Below, piece by piece: positions 57,415 through 64,000 of a stretch of DNA of 64,000 nt (the first letter of the stretch is position 1; each line of letters begins with the position of its first letter). The stretch comes from Ostreococcus mediterraneus (Eukaryota; Chlorophyta; Mamiellophyceae; Mamiellales; Bathycoccaceae). Made by a program: the position numbers and the translations under genes. The notes under the pieces are model-generated. The model ran no database searches, was not told the DNA's origin, and worked only from the letters and a program-made list of their open reading frames with translations. The DNA lies in contig WMKK01000013.1 of the NCBI GenBank assembly GCA_012295225.1, positions 296,167 to 360,166 of the forward strand. Reading direction: 5' to 3'.

Positions 57415-57466
57415 GCGAACGCGGTGCGCGAACGCGGTGCGCGAACGCGGTGCGCGAACGCGGTGC
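57415..57466 (+). repeat. Four perfect 13-base tandem repeats between divergent genes
   Basis: The unit GCGAACGCGGTGC occurs four times without change (57415-57427, 57428-57440, 57441-57453, 57454-57466), ending four bases before the ATG at 57471. As the unit is not a multiple of three and lies outside recognised coding sequence, it is probably 5' leader or promoter of the divergent pair. Confidence 0.9.
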
Positions 57467-57470
57467 GCGC

Positions 57471-58022
57471 ATGCGCGACGAGGGCGAGTTGCGCGAGCTC
57501 TGGGCGCAATCCTACGACGGATGGGTCGATGTCCCGGGTGATGTGACGACATCGGTGGTGTATTTGAAGCCGACGACGGCGTCGCTTAACGAGATATCGC
57601 GCACGTGCGAGGCGCTGCCGAGCATCGTGAATGATGTGTACCTCTTCGCGGTGACCGGCTTTAACCCAATGGGGGTGGAGGTTGATGCGGCGACGAACGC
57701 GGCGGCGAACGCGAAGCTGCTCGTGGACTTGCGCGCGTTGCGCGACGCGCGCGCGATGTGGCCGTCGTTCGGGTTCAGCGCGGATTGGCGCGAAGACGGG
57801 TACGTGTGTGCATTTGACGATCGCGAGCGAGGGCTGGAGGCGATGGTGCAGGTGGCGATAAAGTACGCGCAAGGAGCGATTTATGCGTATGAACCGGTGC
57901 GCGATGATTCGGATGATTCGGCTCGAGCTCGCGCGTTGATTCGGCGCACCGTGCCCGCGGCGATGGGAGACGTCGTCGCGGATGAAGTCATCATGGTTAT
58001 GTGCGATGAACCGAAATTCTAG
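57471..58022 (+). CDS. DUF3293-like small protein
   Basis: 183 residues from the ATG right after the 13-base repeats; the frame upstream consists of repeat-encoded Arg/Ala/Gly and is unlikely to be protein. A sequence [29 protein letters not shown] (seen in outline) matches the DUF3293 start TAxNPxGxxLxxxxNxxxNxxL. [16 protein letters not shown] and [18 protein letters not shown] follow the expected order. This family is widespread in bacteria and algae with no known function. The C-terminus has [16 protein letters not shown]. It is convergent with the ankyrin gene, 13 bases apart. Confidence 0.65.
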   Translation: MRDEGELRELWAQSYDGWVDVPGDVTTSVVYLKPTTASLNEISRTCEALPSIVNDVYLFAVTGFNPMGVEVDAATNAAANAKLLVDLRALRDARAMWPSFGFSADWREDGYVCAFDDRERGLEAMVQVAIKYAQGAIYAYEPVRDDSDDSARARALIRRTVPAAMGDVVADEVIMVMCDEPKF

Positions 58023-58035
58023 GTTGTCTATAGGT

Positions 58036-60294
58036 CTAGGTTGTCCAAGATGTGAAGACGTAGGGGCGGCCGGACGCCGTAAACGACATTGAACGTTTCG
58101 GCTCGTCTTCGACAAAGCCGCGCGCTTTGAGTACGGAAGCGCACGATGCATCATCTCGATGTGCGAATGCGGCAACGACGTGCGCGCCGCGAACACTTGT
58201 GTATGCGTCTGCGGCGCGTTCGAGAAGCCGTACGCCCGCTTCATTCGGTTCGCACGCCACAAAGAGCGTCTTCTGCGAATGGACGTCAAACGATGTCGAG
58301 GAAAATCTGCTCGCGGTGACTACTGTAGCATCATCGACGAAACACGCAGGCGGGTGTTTTGATTCATCATCGGTGACCAACACCACGTCCACGTGTAAAG
58401 ATAGGTCGTCGCGCAGTCGTGCGGCGGTGTATGCCCCCGCACGGGCCACGGCGACGAATGATTCGCAATTCAGCAGCCACGCGCGCGCCCGTTCCGGAAT
58501 CAATGGCGCGTAACAAAACGCACGTTCAACGGATTGAATCATCATAGACTCAAACGCAACGAAGAGCGGCGACCGCAGGCTCGTCGGGGCTAATGTTGAG
58601 GGTACACCTACGTCGGATGCGCCCGCGACTTGTTCTCGCGCGAATAATGCGCGCGAGACGAAATCGGGGGGCAAACTGTCATTGTATGTCTCGTCTTCGT
58701 ACGATTCGCGCAATGACACGGGAAACGCCGCTTGATTGAACTTTACGAACGACTGTAACACGTCACCGTACTTGCGGTAGAGCGTTACCGCGACGCTCAT
58801 GGGTAAACAATTCGCCTCATCGAGCTCAAAGCCGCACGCGTCCAAGTATATTGCCGTGACCTCTTCGCGCTCATCCTCGGTGAGTTCCGTGTCATGAGCA
58901 AGCATGAAAATCTTTCCATGCGTGTAATCTACCTTTAGTGCTTTGGCCACGCTCCTGGATATTTCCTTCTCGCGCTCGCACCACTTGACGAGCGCTAAAT
59001 CATCCTTTACGCACCGAATGGCGGCGCCGCTCGCGCTCGTCGCGCCCGTTGCGCGCCTAAATAACTCTGTCTCCTCCACAATCGCGCGCTCATCGTCATC
59101 CGCGAGATGCTCGACGTGTTTTAAAATATCAGCCACGACGCTGGAGGCGCGGGCTTTCAAGTATCCGAGCATAACGGGCGATTCACCAGCCGGAGTGCGC
59201 GCACGCCAATCTGCGCCTCGACTCAGCAACGTTTCCACCGCCGCGTCGTTGCCGAGTTTACACGCGTAATGCAGCGCCGTCAAACCATTCGCATCGCGCG
59301 CCTCAGTCGATACTCTACTATCAAGCAATCGTTCAATGACACGTGTGTCGTCTTTCGTCGCGGAATCTCTGATTTGACACGCGGCGATGAGCGCCGTGCG
59401 GCCGCCTTCGTCCCGAGCGTCGATTTCGGCTCCCGCGCCCAGCAACGCGTCCACGGCGCCAACAACCCCACTTTGCGCCGCTAAAATCAGAGGTGTCGAC
59501 CCATATTCATATCTCTGATTCGCTCTCGCTCCGGCGTCGAGCAACATGTGCACGACGCGCACGACATTCTCTCCAGCGTCGACGCCGTCGTCCGCCGCGG
59601 CGTGCGAGCATCCCGCGAGCGCGCCCCACAACATATTATTGCCATCCTCATCCCGCGCATCAATCATCGCCCCTTGATTAATCATCTCAAGCGCACTTTC
59701 AATGCGCGCTCGATCTTCCTCGGTGCGGTTTAAACGCATCACGAGCGCGATGAATCGATCCAGAGGCACCGCTCGTCGGCCGACATCCTCCGCCGCGCGC
59801 GTCGCGAGCGGCCCACGTGGAAAGCAATCCACATCGCACCCGCGTCGCAACGCATCGGCAATCACCGACGCTGCGATGTCATCATTGTTCAACGCCATAC
59901 ACGCCTCGTAGTTGGCTCTTAAAACCATCGCGACGCGATTTAAGTCTTCATCGAACACTGAGCTCGCGTACGCCGCGTGCGACCGGGACAGCGCAGCCTC
60001 GGCGTCGCCCAGCGCCAACGCCGCCGCGCTCGATCGCGCCATGGCGTTGCACCGCACGCGTTCGACGAATATCGACAGGTGCGAGTCTTGGGCGTCGCCC
60101 GAGGCGAGCGCGCGAAGGGCGTCGTCGTAAAGTGCGAGCGCCGCCGCCGTGTCAGCTTCAGTGTCGAGTTCGTCGTCGGCGTCGGCGACGAGCGCGCGCG
60201 CGGCATCGAGTTCGTCGGCGAGCGTGGCGCTTGGAAACGCGCGCGATGCGTGTCGAGCGAGGAATCGCGCGGTGACGTCGGCGGCGCGCGACAT
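58036..60294 (-). CDS. Ankyrin-repeat protein with TPR-like N-terminus
   Basis: About 752 residues from the ATG at 60294. The first 150 residues are helical with [18 protein letters not shown] and [18 protein letters not shown], resembling two TPR units. Residues about 210-380 hold five or six ankyrin repeats: [50 protein letters not shown] and [20 protein letters not shown]. The C-terminal 350 residues have no recognised domain; they begin [19 protein letters not shown] and contain strand-helix pieces such as [20 protein letters not shown] that recall a GNAT-like tail, but this is weak. Scaffold function is likely. Confidence 0.8.
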   Translation of the reverse strand: MSRAADVTARFLARHASRAFPSATLADELDAARALVADADDELDTEADTAAALALYDDALRALASGDAQDSHLSIFVERVRCNAMARSSAAALALGDAEAALSRSHAAYASSVFDEDLNRVAMVLRANYEACMALNNDDIAASVIADALRRGCDVDCFPRGPLATRAAEDVGRRAVPLDRFIALVMRLNRTEEDRARIESALEMINQGAMIDARDEDGNNMLWGALAGCSHAAADDGVDAGENVVRVVHMLLDAGARANQRYEYGSTPLILAAQSGVVGAVDALLGAGAEIDARDEGGRTALIAACQIRDSATKDDTRVIERLLDSRVSTEARDANGLTALHYACKLGNDAAVETLLSRGADWRARTPAGESPVMLGYLKARASSVVADILKHVEHLADDDERAIVEETELFRRATGATSASGAAIRCVKDDLALVKWCEREKEISRSVAKALKVDYTHGKIFMLAHDTELTEDEREEVTAIYLDACGFELDEANCLPMSVAVTLYRKYGDVLQSFVKFNQAAFPVSLRESYEDETYNDSLPPDFVSRALFAREQVAGASDVGVPSTLAPTSLRSPLFVAFESMMIQSVERAFCYAPLIPERARAWLLNCESFVAVARAGAYTAARLRDDLSLHVDVVLVTDDESKHPPACFVDDATVVTASRFSSTSFDVHSQKTLFVACEPNEAGVRLLERAADAYTSVRGAHVVAAFAHRDDASCASVLKARGFVEDEPKRSMSFTASGRPYVFTSWTT

Positions 60295-60423
60295 GACGAC
60301 GTCGACGAGTGAGGCGGTTGGTGTCTGGCGCGCGCTTTTTGCGTCGAGACGACGCGTACGTGATACTACATGCAACGTGCGCGCGCGCTATATGGTGAAT
60401 GAATGTAGCTATCTATACTCTAT

Positions 60424-62868
60424 TTATTTACGACTAAGGTTGACGTTTTGCGCGCCTTGTTTGAACATGTTTGACATTTTGCTCGTGACGTTGTCCATCT
60501 TGGTGGAGACGGAGGCGTTTGTCGACGGGCGGTGCTTCGCGTCGGATGCTCCGTCGGCGAGGGGTTTTGTGGATGAAGGCGCGCCGACGGCAGAGAACAA
60601 CCCATATGGGGGCTCGGGGAAAGGCTTCTTCAGGCCTTTGAGTTCACAAATGGCTTTGTAATCCACGGCGTTGGCGGTGACGGGTAAGAGCGACTTGAAT
60701 GCTTCGGCCAATCCGTCGGCTGGCGACAGGATTACTTTGAGCAACGCCTCGACTTTACCCATCTCGCGGGCAATCATTTTTGTGTACGTCTGTGAAACCG
60801 CGGGCGAGTCATTTTCTTCTGGCGCCCCAATCGATGGTAACGTGAGTAAGATTGTCTTCACCGCGTGCATGTCGAGCAACAACTGTTGGCCGCCGGTTTC
60901 GGAAAAGCGCTTGCACTTAAAGACGGCAACGTACAACTTGGGCGCGAGTCCCGATGCAAACTTTTCGCAAAAGAATGTGTGATGGATTGAGCTCACAATC
61001 GCACGCACAATGGGCAACGCGTGGTTGACTGTGCGTTCAAATGTGTCAACGTACTCGCTTTGATCTCCTACAACGTCGAGCGCGCCCCAGTTGACGCGAA
61101 GCATACCACCCACGAGGTTTGATTTCATCTCTACGATGGCAATGAGTTTATTGAGCGCCTCCGACAACGTTGCACTGAATGCGTCTTCGACGTCGTCCAT
61201 GTCCACCTTGTCTTTGAAGCTTTCCTCCAGCGCCTTTGCCATGGATTCGCCGAGTGGGCCAATTGTTTCGTTGCAGTATTCGGCGGTGTTCACGATGAGC
61301 GAGACACACTTCAATTCCGCAGCGCGCTGGTCTTCGGTACGACGAGCATCGACAGCGTTCGTTGTCGCCGCAGCGAGTCGCATACTTAGCGCTCTCGCGT
61401 AATTGACGAGTAGCTGCGTGAAGACGGTGTGAATGGTGTAAAGCGTCTTCCCGCGCGTGAGCGTTGAGCAACGCTTGAACACCTTTTTAATGTTCAAAAA
61501 GACGCTCGTAGCGCTCGACAAAATCTTCACATTTGTTTCGTCACCAGCCCACGTCTCGTTACGAATCGCAAGCTCAAGTTGTTCGTTCAACTGCTTCGCT
61601 TCTAATTCGACGTATTCCGCAAGATGATCCTCAAAGCACGCACTGACGCTCCCTCTAAACATAAACGTTGCCGCAGCTTCGGCAGCTGAATCCATGGGTA
61701 GCGCGCGACCACCTCTCAACGTCTCGGTCTGCTTTTCTCGCTCTTTACGCTCATACTTTTGTCGCACCATCGATGCAGAGGCTTCGTCGCCATCCAATTC
61801 AGCTTCGTCGTTGCCGCCACCCGTGCCAAAACGTTCATCTAAATCCAATTCAAATTCAATCGTCACGTGCATGGCTTGCAAAAGCTTCTGTACATCGTGC
61901 GGTCCTCGCGCATCAAGCGCTTCAGCGAGTTGCGCGCGTGTCAATTTACACAACGAAACGCTCAATAACTGCGGAACACGCCAATGCGGTGGAAACACAG
62001 CCCACATCGACTCCTTCGACTGCAACTGTCGATTGATCCACTCGTAACGCTTGGCGATGCGTCCCAAGAAATCGCCAGTTTCGTGTGCACTAAAGACAGA
62101 TGCATAGTTCGTCAGCTCTCTGTTTGTCAAATTCCCGACGAGCTCTTCTCGCACGTGCGGCTCGAGCGCGCTCACCACCAAACACGCGTCCCGTAACTTT
62201 TCCTGCGCGCGGGCATCGTCCGCCAACACCTGCGGCACCCAGGTGGTGTGAAAATCATCAAACACCGCGGAACGAAGTTGATTCTTCACCATGGCATACT
62301 TTTCGTGCACTTCATGAATCTTCGGAATGCCGTCGTAGCGCTCAAAGTGCGCCGCGAGCTGCGACGCCGCTTGCAACAAATTCGCCGCGTCTCTATACTG
62401 CCTTCGCAACGCAAACAATTCCAACTGCTCAATCCCGCTCACAAACATCGATAATCGCCTCAACGTCGTTATAGTATGCGTCAAATGATTCTTCGCTCGA
62501 TCTAATCGTTCGATATCCCTACAAATCTCTCGCGTGCTCGCCTCGCTCTCTCGCGCCTTGGTTTTAATCTCGCGCACTTTGTCCTCCAGCGCAACGATCC
62601 CGCTCGTGATGATTGAAAAATCATCCCGCGCGCGCGCTTCGGATCCACTCTGCGATCGTAATGCCCCCATGATTTCCGCATCGACGTTCTTCACGCGCGT
62701 CTTCAGGGTGTCGATCATGCCATCGACTTTGCTCAACGACCGTTCATCGGGGAGCACGCCGTTGATGAATGACACCGGGTTGAACTCTTCAGTGGCGAAC
62801 ACGTCGCTGGACGACACGGAGAGTTGCCGAGCGTGTCGCGACGGTGCCGGTGGCGTCGACGCGGACAT
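60424..62868 (-). CDS. VPS53: VPS53, GARP/EARP tethering complex subunit
   Basis: 814 residues from the ATG at 62868. The first conserved block, EEFNPVSFINGVLPDERSL, matches animal VPS53 FNAVEYINTLFPTEQSL. EICRDIERLDRAKNHLTHTI and TLRRLSMFVSGIEQLE are followed by RRQYRDAANLLQAASQL, in the same order as animal and plant VPS53. The rest is the helical CATCHR-type body. VPS53 tethers endosome-derived vesicles at the trans-Golgi with VPS51, 52 and 54. The Ser/Pro-rich N-terminal leader and Lys-rich tail are short. A frame extension upstream uses no ATG and was left out. Confidence 0.93.
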   Translation of the reverse strand: MSASTPPAPSRHARQLSVSSSDVFATEEFNPVSFINGVLPDERSLSKVDGMIDTLKTRVKNVDAEIMGALRSQSGSEARARDDFSIITSGIVALEDKVREIKTKARESEASTREICRDIERLDRAKNHLTHTITTLRRLSMFVSGIEQLELFALRRQYRDAANLLQAASQLAAHFERYDGIPKIHEVHEKYAMVKNQLRSAVFDDFHTTWVPQVLADDARAQEKLRDACLVVSALEPHVREELVGNLTNRELTNYASVFSAHETGDFLGRIAKRYEWINRQLQSKESMWAVFPPHWRVPQLLSVSLCKLTRAQLAEALDARGPHDVQKLLQAMHVTIEFELDLDERFGTGGGNDEAELDGDEASASMVRQKYERKEREKQTETLRGGRALPMDSAAEAAATFMFRGSVSACFEDHLAEYVELEAKQLNEQLELAIRNETWAGDETNVKILSSATSVFLNIKKVFKRCSTLTRGKTLYTIHTVFTQLLVNYARALSMRLAAATTNAVDARRTEDQRAAELKCVSLIVNTAEYCNETIGPLGESMAKALEESFKDKVDMDDVEDAFSATLSEALNKLIAIVEMKSNLVGGMLRVNWGALDVVGDQSEYVDTFERTVNHALPIVRAIVSSIHHTFFCEKFASGLAPKLYVAVFKCKRFSETGGQQLLLDMHAVKTILLTLPSIGAPEENDSPAVSQTYTKMIAREMGKVEALLKVILSPADGLAEAFKSLLPVTANAVDYKAICELKGLKKPFPEPPYGLFSAVGAPSSTKPLADGASDAKHRPSTNASVSTKMDNVTSKMSNMFKQGAQNVNLSRK

Positions 62869-63002
62869 CTGTCGCGGCTTCGCGCGCGACGGAATGGCGT
62901 GTGAGCCACGCGAAGACGCCTTCTGTACACGTGACAAGGAAACTAAGAATTAAAACAACTAGTAGTCTAGAACGCTATGCGATCGCCTCGGTGGCGCGTG
63001 GA

Positions 63003-63509
63003 TTACTTACTCACGTTCCGCATCAGCGTAATGTTATCTCCTTTGAGTAAGATCCTCCCCACCGGGACGCGACGACCCTTCTTTTCGTAGACTTCCTCGG
63101 CGTCGTCGAGCACCAAATTCATGTACTCGTCGAAACCGACGATACGGCCTTCAATGGCGCAGTTTGCGTTCTCATACATCCAAATCTGCACTCGAGCCTT
63201 AGTTTGTAAAAACCGAAAGATCAAGTTCTGCGCACGCGAGCGCGAGAGACAAAAAAACACGACGCGAACGTCAGTCGCTCAAACGCGCGCGAAACCTAAG
63301 CGCGCGCGAAACACCACCCCCGAACCCGCGCGCGATGCCCGCCATCCCACGCGCGCGCGCTCCTCCGCACGCCCACGATCGCATCGCGCCATCCGCGCCC
63401 TCGTCGCCCCCTACGCGCCGCCCGCGCCCGCGAACCACGCGCGAATCGCGAACACACGCGAATAACGTACGATCGGTTGCGTCATGATTCTCTGCACTTT
63501 CGTCGCCAT
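63003..63509 (-). CDS. SNRPE: Small nuclear ribonucleoprotein E, SmE (two exons)
   Basis: Exon 1 is 63509-63471 (13 codons: [13 protein letters not shown]) and exon 2 is 63227-63003, joined in phase 0; 87 residues. Across the junction it reads [25 protein letters not shown], in register with human SmE ([25 protein letters not shown]). Sm motif 1 has [20 protein letters not shown] and Sm motif 2 has [13 protein letters not shown]. SmE is a core of the U1, U2, U4 and U5 snRNP rings. The 243-base intron has a GTACGT donor and ACTGAC (complement at 63270-63275). Exon 1 is easily missed because it is only 39 bases long. Confidence 0.97.
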
Positions 63510-63743
63510 CTCGAGTGATGTCTACGGCTCTCTCGATGTCGTGCGCGTGGTAAATATCGTCTCGATCGCGTGTCGCGCGCGAGAACCCAACGGCTCGAGC
63601 GCGGTCGCGGAGTGCGGGCGCGAGTTCGCGTCGGCGTGGTGATTCGTGGGCTACACAATTGACGCCACTAATGTATCACCATACGCCGCCGCCGGCGCCC
63701 ACCGCGTCGCCGCGCGCGCGCACACCGCGCCTCGCCTCTCGCG

Positions 63744-64000
63744 ATGGGCGGCGCACGCAACGGCGGGAAGACGCCCAAAAACGCGGGCGCGCTCGGAGGA
63801 TTGCTCGCGCGCGCGCGGCGACAGGGCGGCGCGCAAGGGCCCGCACACGGGAGCTCGGTGGTGGGCGCGCACAGCGTGGGTGAGCACATTAATTACGCGC
63901 ACACGACGGATATCACAAAGGATGATGGCGGTGCGAGCGTGCTCGAACGCGGGGATTTGGATGAGTTTTTCCATCTCGCGGCGTTGGCGAATCGAGATTT
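63744..64000 (+). CDS. LSG1: LSG1-type ribosome-maturation GTPase, 5' part
   Basis: 85 codons are visible and the gene runs out of the window. The N-terminus MGGARNGGKTPKNAGALGG and the later INYAHTTDITKDDGGASVLERGDLDEFF have the layout of LSG1 (HTSELNDGYDWGRLNL...SLDDFLATAEL in human; yeast has a similar VLDRNDLDEFL). LSG1 is a cytoplasmic circularly permuted GTPase that releases NMD3 from the pre-60S particle. The GTPase domain lies beyond the window, so the call rests only on this N-terminal region. The divergent SmE gene starts about 235 bases away. Confidence 0.72.
   Translation, partial: MGGARNGGKTPKNAGALGGLLARARRQGGAQGPAHGSSVVGAHSVGEHINYAHTTDITKDDGGASVLERGDLDEFFHLAALANRD

Noticed and set aside
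57415-57466. Tandem 13-base repeats considered as a CRISPR-like array
   Set aside because: Units are directly adjacent, with no spacers, and too short. It is a simple minisatellite.
56907-58289. Minus-strand frame of about 460 codons over the UAP56 intron and DUF3293-like gene
   Set aside because: Only its UAP56 exon part is real; the rest is Arg/His noise antisense to the 57471-58022 gene.
1-64000. Search for virus-like elements, LTRs, reverse transcriptase, integrase, capsid or transposase
   Set aside because: No such motifs were seen; every long protein frame was a host-type gene or an antisense shadow.
1-64000. Search for tRNA or rRNA genes
   Set aside because: GTTCGAA-like stretches near 61 and 57095 lie inside or at the edge of coding exons and have no cloverleaf partners.

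Overview
The window looks like nuclear DNA of a very compact green picoalga of the Mamiellales, most likely an Ostreococcus-type genome. The signs are GC-rich, CGCG-heavy DNA, mostly single-exon genes, intergenic gaps often below 150 bases, and a plant/green-algal gene set: chloroplast RNase E with a starch-binding domain, a DUF151-UVR nuclease-like protein, a PPC/DUF296 protein and a lumen-targeted protein. Six genes are clearly spliced. Their introns are short (57-248 bases), with GTRCGT-like donors and an ACTGAC branch-point motif. No tRNA, rRNA, CRISPR array, virus-like element or transposase was recognised. The species is inferred, not proven.

Layout. 1-5.7 kb: 3' part of a fatty acid 2-hydroxylase, a lumenal protein, splicing factor CCDC12, a CCDC39-like coiled-coil protein and an ankyrin protein. 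5.8-12.6 kb: a DUF151/UVR protein, a putative zinc-binding protein and a 1311-residue tail-anchored coiled coil. 12.7-18.9 kb: a methyltransferase-like gene divergent from a bacterial-type NAD+-dependent DNA ligase, then a mitochondrial FtsH/AFG3 protease. 19-30 kb: PPC protein, FAD oxidoreductase, RNase E/G, an E(z)-type histone methyltransferase divergent from a PHD-homeodomain gene, and an omega-type glutathione transferase. 30-41.5 kb: two unknown genes, cardiolipin synthase, a 2OG oxygenase, a C2/multi-membrane protein, a protein with four calponin-homology-like modules, RER1 and MCTS1. 41.6-51.1 kb: WD40 protein, p23, a membrane U-box protein, a DUF676 lipase, a Notum/pectin-acetylesterase relative and an unknown membrane protein built on a repeated domain. 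51.2-64 kb: ELP4, a saccharopine-dehydrogenase-like oxidoreductase, a membrane-anchored cathepsin B, UAP56, a DUF3293-like protein, an ankyrin protein, VPS53, SmE and the 5' part of LSG1.

Genes that plausibly act together: CCDC12, UAP56 and SmE in pre-mRNA splicing and export; MCTS1, LSG1 and ELP4 in translation, ribosome maturation and tRNA modification; RER1 and VPS53 in Golgi/endosome retrieval; cardiolipin synthase and FtsH in the mitochondrial inner membrane; EZH2 and the PHD-homeodomain protein in chromatin control.

The most striking items are the full-length LigA-type ligase in a eukaryotic gene neighbourhood, a near-complete axonemal-ruler (CCDC39/FAP59) homologue in what looks like a non-flagellate alga, an unrecognised repeated domain in a tail-anchored protein, and the uniform intron signature.
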